From: an uncultured Desulfovibrio sp.
GTDB lineage: Bacteria > Desulfobacterota > Desulfovibrionia > Desulfovibrionales > Desulfovibrionaceae
Direction of reading: 5' to 3'
Length of the DNA: 64,000 nt
Assembly (NCBI GenBank): GCA_913063155.1
Contig: CAJXYU010000001.1
Span: 558,001-622,000 of the forward strand
This document shows, piece after piece, positions 23,833 through 32,498 of this stretch. The notes beneath the pieces were generated by a model. The model saw only the letters and a program-made list of their open reading frames with translations. It searched no databases and was not told the origin of the DNA. Position 1 is the first letter of the stretch, and every line of letters starts with the position of its first letter. The translations under genes were made by a program, and so were the position numbers.

Positions 23833-24273
23833 TCATTCAGGACGTATGGTCAACACCGGGCATTTGGCAGCCTTGACCACCTTTTCGGCAACAGAACCGA
23901 AAAGAATACGGTCGATGCCTTTGCGACCATGAGTGCCCATAATGATCATGTCCGCCTTTTCCTCTTCGGCAATATCCAGGATCTCCTCGGCAGGATAGCC
24001 GGTGACCACCTTGCCGGTGGCATTGAGGTCCTTGAAATTTTCCGACACAAAAGCACTCATGGTGGTGTCGGCCCCTGAAACGATCTCGCCCACGAAGTTC
24101 TCGATGGAGCTGGGCGGCACATGAAAACCTACATACTGGCTGAGGGACGGCGCCACATAAACGCAAAGCACGCTTGCTCCGGAGCACTGGGCGATGGTCT
24201 TGGCGTAATCCGCTACGTGTGAACTGTAAGCCGAAAAATCGATAGCGCAAAGAATCTTCTTGATGTCAGCCAT
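23833..24273 (-). CDS. Universal stress protein A family
   Basis: A 146-residue UspA-fold protein. MADIKKILCAIDFSAYSSHV opens it, and the ATP-binding end motif GTHGRKGIDRILFGSVAEKV (G-x2-G-x9-G-S/T) followed by CPVLTIRP is intact, so it should be of the ATP-binding type. Such proteins accumulate in stress and aid survival; the precise role is not known. AAGGAGG precedes the ATG. It is monocistronic with its own terminator. Confidence 0.92.
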   Translation of the reverse strand: MADIKKILCAIDFSAYSSHVADYAKTIAQCSGASVLCVYVAPSLSQYVGFHVPPSSIENFVGEIVSGADTTMSAFVSENFKDLNATGKVVTGYPAEEILDIAEEEKADMIIMGTHGRKGIDRILFGSVAEKVVKAAKCPVLTIRPE

Positions 24274-24516
24274 GGCTTTCCTCCTTGTCGGTAGCTGTAT
24301 TCCCCTTTGTGCTTGCTCCAGCTTATATCCCTGTATGAAAACAGGGGGATTTCATCTTTATTATCTGCCAGACAGAGGTGTGATAGACAAGTCATTTCTG
24401 ATGATTTACCGTATTAAGGAAGACTCTTCCCGGCAACTACGGCACATGGAACTTTTTGCCCACCGGGATTTTATAAAAAATATTAGCATATCAACCGGTT
24501 GACGACTGCGGAGAAC

Positions 24517-24533
24517 TTGGCAAACTCTTTGCA
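24517..24533 (+). promoter_or_regulatory. Sigma-54 promoter
   Basis: TTGGCAAACTCTTTGCA matches the -24/-12 consensus with GG and GC exactly 10 bases apart. A start of transcription about 12 bases on would give a leader of roughly 24 bases that includes the GAGGAG ribosome site of the gene at 24568. Confidence 0.75.
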
Positions 24534-24567
24534 GAGTTTAGGCAAACCGCAGGATGAGGAGTTGCTT

Positions 24568-25035
24568 ATGAAGATCCGTCCTGACCAGATCGAGGGTGTT
24601 CGTCCAGAACAACAGAAGTCGACGAACAGGGTCAAGCAGCCTCAGCAGGCTTTCGGAGACCTGCTCAACGAAGAGGTGGAAAAGACGCAGCAGACCCAGC
24701 AGACGCAGGGACTGACGCCTCCCCCCGTCGTCAACCCACTCCTGCAGACCTTGGGCGCCGAAGCGGTGGAACAGGTCGGCGGAGACGAGCAGGCTGCCAT
24801 CGGCCAGATGGAAGGCCTGCTGGATAAGTGGGACGACTATGCCGACAAGCTCAGTTCCTCGGGACTGAAAGAGGCATACAATGCGCTTGAGGATATTTCC
24901 GGCGAAGTGAGCCGGCTCAAGGAGCAGTATCCGGACATGGCCGAGAAAAACCCCGGCCTGAATGCGGTCGCCAATGAACTGGATGCCATGGCGACAGCCG
25001 AGAAGTTCAAGTTCAACCGCGGCGACTACGTCTAG
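24568..25035 (+). CDS. Protein of unknown function under sigma-54 control
   Basis: A 155-residue soluble protein, not recognised. It begins MKIRPDQIEGVRPEQQ, has a Gln/Thr-rich low-complexity stretch (KTQQTQQTQGLTPPP) and a mainly helical C-terminal half ending EKFKFNRGDYV. There is no signal peptide or membrane helix. The ATG is chosen because GAGGAG is 6 bases before it and just after a clear sigma-54 promoter; a TTG upstream would start before the promoter. Sigma-54 in this lineage often drives flagellar genes, so a flagellar or motility-linked role is possible but unproven. Confidence 0.75.
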   Translation: MKIRPDQIEGVRPEQQKSTNRVKQPQQAFGDLLNEEVEKTQQTQQTQGLTPPPVVNPLLQTLGAEAVEQVGGDEQAAIGQMEGLLDKWDDYADKLSSSGLKEAYNALEDISGEVSRLKEQYPDMAEKNPGLNAVANELDAMATAEKFKFNRGDYV

Positions 25036-25056
25036 CTTGCAGAGTTGCGACAGCCC

Positions 25057-25084
25057 ACCCGGGTCACTTTGTTGTGGCCCGGGT
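25057..25084. terminator. Stem-loop between convergent genes
   Basis: ACCCGGGTCAC (25057-25067) pairs with GTGGCCCGGGT (25074-25084) with one wobble and a 6-base loop. It lacks a long T-run, so termination is likely but not certain. Confidence 0.55.
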
Positions 25085-25169
25085 AGCCTTCCTTCCGAAG
25101 CAGGTTCCCCGGCTCCGATAGCGCTATTGCGTAATTTGCCGACAAACATCTACACTGCATCAAGCAAGC

Positions 25170-25826
25170 TCAAGAAAGCTTAAGCAGCAAGGCAAGTCCG
25201 CCTTCCCCCAGCATCTCGGCGAGCCTTTCCGCAAGCTGCGCCCCCCTGCGCTCTCGTGCGGGCAATGAATCCCGATCCGTTTCCACGCCGACACCGGCCG
25301 CATATTCCTCAATCACGAGGCGGGCCGCGCCGCGGGTGTAGGACATCCCGAAAAAGAACAGCAAGCCATTGACAAACCGATGTAGGATCCAACGCAACAA
25401 GTTGGAGTCCAGGCAGGCCAATGCAACCTGGCGCACCGTTTCAAGGTCGGCCTGCTCACCCTCGGAGATCTCCACGGCAGTACGGTTGCGGTGCATGAGC
25501 ATGACCGGGTAGACCAACAGCCCCCCGCCTCCAAGGGCCACCCAAAGAAAGGCTCCCCAGCCCCACAACTGCACATAAAACAAAAAGACAAAGGCCAGCA
25601 GGACGCCTACCGCCAGACTGAGCCCAAATGTCAGCCACGGCGACGGCGGTCCCCATATCTGCGGGTCCAGCTCAATGCCCGCATCTTCATCCTCCATGAC
25701 CTCGTCCACCACACGGTCATAGAAATAGACCTGGTCCGGACCGAGCGGCAGCCGCTCATACCCGTACTGCCGCCGAAACCAGGAGCAAACCGCCTCGAAA
25801 AGGGCCGCGCGTTCCAGATCTTCCAT
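25170..25826 (-). CDS. Two-helix membrane protein, function unknown
   Basis: A 218-residue protein with an acidic N-terminal domain (about 1-60), two adjacent hydrophobic helices (WLTFGLSLAVGVLLAFVFLF and AFLWVALGGGGLLVYPVMLM), then a helical region with a third weaker hydrophobic stretch (FVNGLLFFFGMSYTRGAARL). No family recognised. Its ATG overlaps the thpR stop by one base (TGATG), so it is translationally coupled as the last gene of metX-metW-thpR. Confidence 0.65.
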   Translation of the reverse strand: MEDLERAALFEAVCSWFRRQYGYERLPLGPDQVYFYDRVVDEVMEDEDAGIELDPQIWGPPSPWLTFGLSLAVGVLLAFVFLFYVQLWGWGAFLWVALGGGGLLVYPVMLMHRNRTAVEISEGEQADLETVRQVALACLDSNLLRWILHRFVNGLLFFFGMSYTRGAARLVIEEYAAGVGVETDRDSLPARERRGAQLAERLAEMLGEGGLALLLKLS

Positions 25827-26380
25827 CAGCTTTCCGCCTTGCGGGTCATAAGCCGAGCATAGGTGGGCCCGTGCGGGCCAAGGTCGCTCTTCCAGAGCAC
25901 CAGTTCATCACAGACAAATTCCCCCCACGGCTGCGACCGAATGGATTTGAGCAATTCCTCCCAGTCATCGCCTTTGTTCTGACGAATACGGGCCAAAGTC
26001 AGATGAGACCGAAACGGGTGGTCGTCCGGTTCAATGCCCAACGGCTCCAGGGCCTGCTCCACCGAGACGAACAGCTCCGAGCACTGGTCCGCTCCTTGGG
26101 AAAGACCCACCCAGAGCACTCTTGGTCTGCGTATATTTGGGAAGTAGCCCGCGCTTCCGGCTCGTATGGCAAACCGGGCAAAGCGCACCCCGGACAAGGC
26201 CGTCTTGATATCTTCCACCAGGATTTCGTCCACTTCGCCCAGGAATTTGACCGTCAAATGCCAGTTGCCGGGTTTCGTCCAACTCATACGCGAACGCAGC
26301 CCCGGCCTCACTCGGTCTACCAAACGCTCCAGCCCCTGCTGATAGGTCTGCGGCATTGGAATCCCGATAAAGCAGCGCAC
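25826..26380 (-). CDS. thpR: RNA 2',3'-cyclic phosphodiesterase
   Basis: A 184-residue 2H-phosphoesterase. The two catalytic HxTx motifs are present: NWHLTVKFLGEV (H41, T43) and FRSHLTLARIRQ. The family hydrolyses 2',3'-cyclic phosphates at RNA ends; its biological substrate is unclear. GTG start with GGAG 8 bases upstream, 3 bases after the metW stop. Fourth-gene coupling to the membrane protein downstream. Confidence 0.92.
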   Translation of the reverse strand: MRCFIGIPMPQTYQQGLERLVDRVRPGLRSRMSWTKPGNWHLTVKFLGEVDEILVEDIKTALSGVRFARFAIRAGSAGYFPNIRRPRVLWVGLSQGADQCSELFVSVEQALEPLGIEPDDHPFRSHLTLARIRQNKGDDWEELLKSIRSQPWGEFVCDELVLWKSDLGPHGPTYARLMTRKAES

Positions 26381-26383
26381 GAG

Positions 26384-26986
26384 CTACTCCGGCTGACCCA
26401 GCAGAAAGATGCCGTAGGATGCCAACAGGTTGGGCATAAAGGAGACGATCTTGCCGCGTTCCTCGTGGTGATGGTTGCCGATGGCCACTTCCTTGAGTAC
26501 CGGAACATTCAGCTCCCGGCAGAAACGTTTGAAGTCGGCAATGGGGATGACCCGGATGTTGGGCGTGTTATGCCATTCATAGGGCAGTTCGCGGGATACC
26601 GGCGCCCTGCCTCGCACCAAAAACTGGATGCGGTGCTTCCAGTAACTGAAGTTGGGGAAGGAAACGATGCACCGTCTGCCGATCCTCAACATCTCCCGAA
26701 TGAGCATGGACGGGTCCATGACCTGCTGCAGAGTTTGGGAGAGAATCACGTAATCGAACATGGAGTCCGGATAGTCGCGGACCTCCTCATAGATATCTCC
26801 GTGAATGACGGAAAGCCCCTTGGCGATGGCTTGGCCGACCTTGGATTCGTCCGCGTCAATGCCTGTGCCGATGATGTTCTTTTCCTCGCGCAGCACGGCC
26901 AGCAACGTTCCCGAGCTGCACCCCAGATCCAATACTCTGGCCCCCGGATCCACCCAGGAAGCGATCACCTGAAGATCAAAGCGCAT
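26384..26986 (-). CDS. metW: Methionine biosynthesis protein MetW
   Basis: A 200-residue class I methyltransferase-fold protein. VLDLGCSSGTLLAVL is the SAM-binding loop; FDYVILSQTLQQV and VSFPNFSYWKHRIQFLVRGR are typical of MetW. MetW works with MetX in homoserine acylation or its control. Its start overlaps the metX end by 11 bases, the usual coupled arrangement. Confidence 0.94.
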   Translation of the reverse strand: MRFDLQVIASWVDPGARVLDLGCSSGTLLAVLREEKNIIGTGIDADESKVGQAIAKGLSVIHGDIYEEVRDYPDSMFDYVILSQTLQQVMDPSMLIREMLRIGRRCIVSFPNFSYWKHRIQFLVRGRAPVSRELPYEWHNTPNIRVIPIADFKRFCRELNVPVLKEVAIGNHHHEERGKIVSFMPNLLASYGIFLLGQPE

Positions 26987-28157
26987 TTCCCGCCTCCTCA
27001 GCGTATTCCGCCTGCATGCGGTCCAGGAATCCTCCCATCAGTCTGTCCAAGCGTTCGTTGGGCAACAGGAAAGCGTCATGCCCCCAGGGGGCTTCGATTT
27101 CACAGAAGCTCACGTCCAACCCGTTCTTTTTCATGGCCTGCACCATTTGCTTGGACTGATAGGTGGGGTAGAGCCAATCCGAGGTGAAGGACACCACCAG
27201 ATAACGCGCCTTGGCCCGGGAAAATACAGCCATGAGCGAACCATCGCCCCAGCTGTTCTCCAGATTGAAATAATCGGCCGCTTTGGTCAGGTAGAGAAAC
27301 GAGTTGGCGTCAAACCGCTCCACGAACTTGTTGCCCTGGTAGCGCAGGTAGCTCTCCACCTGAAAATCGGCCTCGAAATTGAAGGAGAGATCGCAACGAT
27401 CCTGCAGACGGCGGTCGAATTTATGGCGCATGGACTCGTCGGAAAGATAAGTGATGTGTCCCACCATACGGGCCACGGACAGCCCTTGGGCCGGCCGTCG
27501 ACCATCATAATAGTCGCCGCCGTTCCAGTTGGGATCGGCCATGATGGCCTGACGGGCCACTTCGTTGAAGGCGATGGCCTGCGCCGAATGTTTGGCGGTT
27601 GTGGCCAAGGGAACGGCGGAAAAGACTCGGTCCGGATATCGTACCGACCACTCCAGCACCTGCATGCCGCCCACGGACCCACCAATGGCGCAAAGCAGCC
27701 TGTCCACGCCCAGAAAATCCACCAGCCTGCGCTGGGCCCGAACCATGTCACCGATAGTCAGCACCGGGAAATTGGTTCCGTAGGCCTTGCCCGTTTCGGA
27801 ATCCTCGCTGGTAGGCCCGGTGGAGCCCATGCAGCCGCCCAGAACATTGGAACAGATCACAAAATATTTTTCCGTGTCGATGGGCTTGCGTGGACCGATC
27901 ATGATGTCCCACCAGCCAGGCTTGGCGTCCTCGCCTGAATAATAGCCCGCGCAATGGGAATCGCCGGTCAGGGCGTGCAGCACCAGAACCGCGTTGTTTT
28001 TTTCGCTGTTGAGTTCCCCATAGGTCTCATAGGCGATGTCGATGGGGGCCAGCCGCCTGCCGCAGGCCACCTCGAATCCCGCTTCTATGGTGAAAATCTT
28101 TTTTTCCACCTTGCCCACCGAAGCCCCGGAGGACACGTTTGACACATATTCGCTCAT
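26976..28157 (-). CDS. metX: Homoserine O-acetyltransferase
   Basis: A 393-residue alpha/beta hydrolase-fold acyltransferase of methionine synthesis. AIGGSVGGMQVLEW holds the nucleophile serine; LVVSFTSDWLYPTYQSKQMV holds the Asp and PWGHDAFLLPNERLD the His. NVLGGCMGSTGP is the oxyanion region. It may use acetyl- or succinyl-CoA; the family name is kept. GAGGGG precedes the ATG, and the longer frame upstream has no homology. No SAM riboswitch was seen in the leader. Confidence 0.95.
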   Translation of the reverse strand: MSEYVSNVSSGASVGKVEKKIFTIEAGFEVACGRRLAPIDIAYETYGELNSEKNNAVLVLHALTGDSHCAGYYSGEDAKPGWWDIMIGPRKPIDTEKYFVICSNVLGGCMGSTGPTSEDSETGKAYGTNFPVLTIGDMVRAQRRLVDFLGVDRLLCAIGGSVGGMQVLEWSVRYPDRVFSAVPLATTAKHSAQAIAFNEVARQAIMADPNWNGGDYYDGRRPAQGLSVARMVGHITYLSDESMRHKFDRRLQDRCDLSFNFEADFQVESYLRYQGNKFVERFDANSFLYLTKAADYFNLENSWGDGSLMAVFSRAKARYLVVSFTSDWLYPTYQSKQMVQAMKKNGLDVSFCEIEAPWGHDAFLLPNERLDRLMGGFLDRMQAEYAEEAGNAL

Positions 28158-28325
28158 GCCCCTCTCAATACGGCAGCGACACACGACGGTCAATGGCCGG
28201 TCCCACCATACTCCGGACGTTTATCACGCAAGTGCTCCACAATTGTAACCGGTCTGAAATTCTGTTCACGAAAGACTTGTATAGAACCCTATCAATCAAA
28301 AACCCATCCTAGAGGGAGAAACGCC

Positions 28326-28670
28326 ATGACCGAGTCTCAGAAAACGGAAATCAGAGTCCACCTGAACAACGAATTGGCTATGATGCACAGGTCCGACGAC
28401 CAGGGTATCGGGGTCGAATACACCGCCGACGACATCGACTATGCGACTCAGATCACCCAGCGAAACCTCAACCTCGCCCTGGCTGAACGCGCGAGCGCAA
28501 AAGCAACCCAGATCAAAAAGGCCCTGCAGCGCATGAATTCGACCGATTACGGCCTCTGTGAAGAGTGCGGCGAGAACATCGGCATTGCCCGCCTGAAAGC
28601 CAACCCCACGGCAGAGCTGTGCGTGCGGTGCCAGGAGGCTGTCGACAACGGGTTTGGAGCGTGTGCATAA
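28326..28670 (+). CDS. TraR/DksA-type zinc-finger regulator
   Basis: A 114-residue protein with a helical hairpin N-terminus and a C4 zinc finger (C78, C81, C99, C102: LCEECG ... LCVRCQ). Acidic DD residues in the hairpin region (YTADDIDYA) fit the DksA tip that enters the RNA polymerase secondary channel. It is shorter than E. coli DksA (151). It could act with ppGpp on transcription start. GAGGGAG stands before the ATG. Its stop TAA overlaps the start of the next gene (TAATG). Confidence 0.9.
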   Translation: MTESQKTEIRVHLNNELAMMHRSDDQGIGVEYTADDIDYATQITQRNLNLALAERASAKATQIKKALQRMNSTDYGLCEECGENIGIARLKANPTAELCVRCQEAVDNGFGACA

Positions 28671-31123
28671 TGCTCCTCGAAAAGGCCTCCAGCGAAGGTA
28701 AATGGCTCCGGGCAGACCTGCATGTTCATTCGAAGCATTCCAAACGCCCCTCGCAGTGGATACTGCAAAAGATAGGCTGCCCGGAGAGCTTTACCGAACC
28801 CCTCAAACTTTACGACATCGCCCAGTCCCGAGGAATGGACCTGGTGACCATCACGGACCACAACACCATCAACGGGGCACTGGAAATCGCCCATCTCCCG
28901 GGCGCCTTCATCAGTGAAGAAATCACCACCTACTTCCCGGACGACGGCTGCAAACTTCACGTCCTGGCCTGGGACATCACCGAACAACAGCACGCCGATT
29001 TCCAGGAGGTCCGCCACAACGTCTTCGAGTTGGTGCACTATCTGAACGACCAAAAAATCACCCACGCCCTGGCCCACCCGCTTTTCGCGGTCAACGACCG
29101 CCTCAAACTGGAACATTTCGAACAATGCCTGCTCATGTTCAACATCCTGGAAGCAAACGGCACCCGAGATGTTCAACAAAATGAGGCTCTGTCCGCCATA
29201 GTCAGGGGCCTGGGCCGCCGCGACATTGAGATGTTGGCCGACAAGCACGGCATGAAACCTGTAGGTGAAACGCCCTGGATCAAGGTCATCATGGGCGGGT
29301 CGGATGACCACAGTTCCCTGAACATCGCCCGCATGCACACCAGATTTCAGGGGGACAAGACCGTACACGGTCTGCTCTCGGCCCTGGAAAGCGGGAAATG
29401 CATCCCCACAGGCACGCCTGCAACACCGCAGACCATGGCCCACAACCTGTACGGTATCGCTTATCAGTTCTACACCAGCCGGACGCGCCTGAGCCATGCG
29501 GCAACCGAGCACATCTGCCTGCGCTTTGCCGACAACATCCTCACTCCCTCCGGGAAAAAGCCGTCAGGCCTCGTGGACCGGTTCATGAAACTCATCGGTC
29601 GGGGCAAGGCTGCCCTGCACTCGGCCAAAAGGGACGGAAGTTCGGTACGCGACACGCTGCTCCACGAAGCGTCCGAAATTATTTTCAACGACCCGAAATT
29701 CTACAAGATCGCTCAGGGTAATACAGGGACCATGGAGAAGATGGAACGCGAACTGTCCCGGTTCATCTCCGAGTCTTCCAACCGGGTGCTGGCCCAATTC
29801 GCGGACCGCACCCTCACCAGTGTCATGGGGGCGAACATTTTCGACGTCTTTCACTCCATCGGCTCCGCAGGTTCACTCTATGCCTTGCTGGCCCCCTACT
29901 TCGTGGGCTACACGCTTTTTTCGAGTGAACGCGAATTCTGCAACCAGTGCACCAAACAGTTTAAAGTCCACACACCCCAAAAAAAGAACAAAAGCCTGAA
30001 AATGGCCCATTTCACGGACACCTTCGACGAGGTGAACGGAGTGGCCAAAACCATCCGCCAACAACTGGAACTGGTGGACAGGCACAACAAGCATATGATC
30101 GCCGTGACTTGCGGCTCGGACAACGATCTGCCCAACCAAAGGGACTTTGATCCCGTAGGCCGGTTCCACCTTTCCGAATACAAGGAAATTTCCCTGTGCT
30201 ACCCGCCCTTCCTCGACATGCTCCAGTATTGCTTCGAAGAAGAATTCGACTGCATTCTGGCCGCCACGCCCGGGCCGGTGGGTCTTGCGGCATTAGCCAT
30301 CTCGCGCATTCTCAAAATCCCGTTCCACGGCACCTATCACACGGCTTTCCCCCAATATGTCCGCGCATTCACCGAAGACACGGCCTTGGAAGACGGTTGC
30401 TGGCGATTCATGACCTGGTTCTACAACCAGATGCAGGTCATTTACGCACCATCCGAAGCCACCAAGCTGGAGTTGGCCGAACGGGGCATCGACCCTGAGA
30501 AAATCATCACCTACCCACGAGGCGTGGACGTGGAACGCTTCCATCCTGCCAAGCGCAACGGTTTCTTCCTCAACTACAATACGGGCGGCGGCAAGAAGCT
30601 CCTTTATGTGGGACGTGTCTCCCAGGAAAAAGGACTGGACCACCTGGCTACGGCTTACAAGACACTCTCCAAAATCCGCCCGGAAGTGTCCCTCGTCGTG
30701 GTAGGGGACGGGCCGTACCTGGAAGAAATGCGAAAATCGTTACGCGGCACCAACACCGTGTTCACGGGATTGCTCACGGGCGACCGTCTGGCTGCGGCCT
30801 ACGCCAGTTCGGACGTATTCGTCTTTCCTTCGGCAACAGACACTTTCGGAAACGTGGTTCTGGAAGCCCAGGCCTCTGGATTGCCCTGCATCGTCACCGA
30901 CGAAGGAGGCCCCTGCGAAAACATCATCCAGAACGAGACAGGCCTCGTCATCCCCTCCCACAATCCGGACGCCATTGTCCGCGCAGTACTACACCTCGTG
31001 GACACTCCGGAACGCATTCACTACATGGGCAAAAAGGCGCGTCAATCCGTGGAGAACAGGACTTTCGACGCCACCTTTCTCAAGACATGGGACCTGTACA
31101 AGGACCGGCTTTTCGAAATCTAG
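28670..31123 (+). CDS. PHP phosphoesterase domain fused to a GT4 glycosyltransferase
   Basis: An 817-residue two-enzyme protein. Residues about 12-250 are a PHP metal-dependent phosphoesterase domain (LRADLHVHSKHSKRPSQ, VTITDHNTINGAL, ALAHPLF). From about 445 there is a family 4 glycosyltransferase (MAHFTDTFDEVNGVAKTIRQ; YPRGVDVERFHP; KKLLYVGRVSQEKGLDHL; FPSATDTFGNVVLEAQASGL; DEGGPCENI), closest in motif style to alpha-mannosyl/sulfoquinovosyl lipid transferases. Likely a cytoplasmic lipid or envelope glycan enzyme. Its ATG overlaps the DksA-like stop by one base. There is no signal peptide. Confidence 0.9.
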   Translation: MLLEKASSEGKWLRADLHVHSKHSKRPSQWILQKIGCPESFTEPLKLYDIAQSRGMDLVTITDHNTINGALEIAHLPGAFISEEITTYFPDDGCKLHVLAWDITEQQHADFQEVRHNVFELVHYLNDQKITHALAHPLFAVNDRLKLEHFEQCLLMFNILEANGTRDVQQNEALSAIVRGLGRRDIEMLADKHGMKPVGETPWIKVIMGGSDDHSSLNIARMHTRFQGDKTVHGLLSALESGKCIPTGTPATPQTMAHNLYGIAYQFYTSRTRLSHAATEHICLRFADNILTPSGKKPSGLVDRFMKLIGRGKAALHSAKRDGSSVRDTLLHEASEIIFNDPKFYKIAQGNTGTMEKMERELSRFISESSNRVLAQFADRTLTSVMGANIFDVFHSIGSAGSLYALLAPYFVGYTLFSSEREFCNQCTKQFKVHTPQKKNKSLKMAHFTDTFDEVNGVAKTIRQQLELVDRHNKHMIAVTCGSDNDLPNQRDFDPVGRFHLSEYKEISLCYPPFLDMLQYCFEEEFDCILAATPGPVGLAALAISRILKIPFHGTYHTAFPQYVRAFTEDTALEDGCWRFMTWFYNQMQVIYAPSEATKLELAERGIDPEKIITYPRGVDVERFHPAKRNGFFLNYNTGGGKKLLYVGRVSQEKGLDHLATAYKTLSKIRPEVSLVVVGDGPYLEEMRKSLRGTNTVFTGLLTGDRLAAAYASSDVFVFPSATDTFGNVVLEAQASGLPCIVTDEGGPCENIIQNETGLVIPSHNPDAIVRAVLHLVDTPERIHYMGKKARQSVENRTFDATFLKTWDLYKDRLFEI

Positions 31124-31145
31124 AAGCCGCTCCCGGAAAAACAGG

Positions 31146-31178
31146 AAAGCCCCGCTTCCTTATCGGAAGCGGGGCTTT
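31146..31178. terminator. Bidirectional terminator between GT4 fusion and tyrS
   Basis: AAAGCCCCGCTTCC (31146-31159) and GGAAGCGGGGCTTT (31165-31178), 14 bp, 5-base loop, T-rich flank on the plus side. Confidence 0.9.
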
Positions 31179-31199
31179 TAATCATTCTATTTCGGACGC

Positions 31200-32480
31200 C
31201 TACAACTGGGTGACCAAACCGTAGTTTTTCTTGCCCTTGCGGATGACAAGCGCTTCGCCGCCGATAAAATCGTTGTCTGTGATCTCCTGGCCGTCCTCGA
31301 ACCGTTCACCGTTGATGTACACACCGCCGGCCTTGATGTCCTTGCGGGCCTGCCCTTTGGACTTGCTCAGGCTCAGGTCCACCAACACCTGGGGCAGCTC
31401 GGGAAGCTTGCCCTTGGGGTAATTGAACGTCGGGGCAGATTCCAGGGCTGCGCGCAGGGTGGAAGGGTCAACGGCCTTGAGGTCACCCTTGCCGAACAGA
31501 GCGTCGGTGGCTGCAAGCACCCGATCAAGCTCGCGCTTACCATGGATCATGGTGGTCACCTCGGCTGCCAGGCGCTTCTGGGCTTCCCGCAAGTGAGGGC
31601 GTTCCTCTACGGCGGCCGCCAACCCGGCTATTTCTTCCTGAGCCAGGAAAGTAAATATCTTAAGGTAGTTGACCACATCCCGGTCATCCGAGTTGATCCA
31701 GAACTGGTAAAAAGCATAGGGCGAAGTCAGTTCCGGATTCAGGAACACGGCGCCCTTTTCGCTCTTGCCAAATTTCTTGCCGGAAGCATTGGTAATGAGC
31801 GGGAAGGTCAGGGCGTAGCCTTCTTCGGGCTCGCCTTCCACCGCCGTCTTGCGGCGGATAAGTTCACAGCCGGAAGTGATGTTGCCCCACTGGTCGCCAC
31901 CACCGAGCTGCAGTCGTGTACCCCGGTTTTTGAACAGGTGATAGAAATCGTACCCTTGGAGGATCATGTAGCTGAATTCAGTGTAGGAAATGCCCACGTC
32001 GTCACGACTGATGCGGCCTTTGACCGATTCCTTCTGAAGCATCCAGTTGACGGTGTAAAACTTGCCCACGTCGCGCAGCAGTTCGATGGCGGTCATATCT
32101 TTGGTCCAGTCGTAGTTGTTGACCACCTCCGGACGCTCGCCGGTGACGCGCTCAAAGAAGCGACGCACTTGGGAAACAATCTTGGCGGTGCGCTCTTCCA
32201 GCGCATCCCTCGAGGAAAGATCTCGTTCCTTGTCCTTGCCGCTGGGATCGCCGATCATGCCGGTGGCGCCTCCCATGAGAAAGATGGGATTGTGCCCGGC
32301 CTTCTTCATGCGGGCAAGGCCCATAAGCAGCACCAGGTTACCCACATGCAAGCTTTCGGCGGTGGGGTCGAAGCCGCAATACATGCTGGCCCCAGGAGTG
32401 GAAAGATATTCACGGACCTTCTCCTCGTCCGTTACCTGGTTCACCAACCCGCGCCACTTCAATTCATCGTAGATGTTCAT
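31200..32480 (-). CDS. tyrS: Tyrosyl-tRNA synthetase
   Basis: A 426-residue class I synthetase. CGFDPTAESLHVGNLVLLMG carries the HIGH-type motif, GDQWGNITSG the tyrosine/ATP pocket, and KKFGKSEKGAVFL the KMSKS-type loop in the KFGKS variant. The C-terminal S4 RNA-binding domain (SKSKGQARKDIKAGGVYING) is complete. AGAGGAG precedes the ATG. It is 18 bases behind the YmdB-like gene. Confidence 0.97.
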   Translation of the reverse strand: MNIYDELKWRGLVNQVTDEEKVREYLSTPGASMYCGFDPTAESLHVGNLVLLMGLARMKKAGHNPIFLMGGATGMIGDPSGKDKERDLSSRDALEERTAKIVSQVRRFFERVTGERPEVVNNYDWTKDMTAIELLRDVGKFYTVNWMLQKESVKGRISRDDVGISYTEFSYMILQGYDFYHLFKNRGTRLQLGGGDQWGNITSGCELIRRKTAVEGEPEEGYALTFPLITNASGKKFGKSEKGAVFLNPELTSPYAFYQFWINSDDRDVVNYLKIFTFLAQEEIAGLAAAVEERPHLREAQKRLAAEVTTMIHGKRELDRVLAATDALFGKGDLKAVDPSTLRAALESAPTFNYPKGKLPELPQVLVDLSLSKSKGQARKDIKAGGVYINGERFEDGQEITDNDFIGGEALVIRKGKKNYGLVTQL

Positions 32481-32498
32481 AAACTCCTCTTGTCGATT

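Noticed and set aside
25871-27187. A 438-codon open frame on the plus strand
   Set aside because: Antisense to thpR, metW and metX; no recognisable protein.
28158-28325. Possible SAM riboswitch before metX
   Set aside because: No SAM-I/II/IV-type conserved core or suitable terminator was found in the leader.
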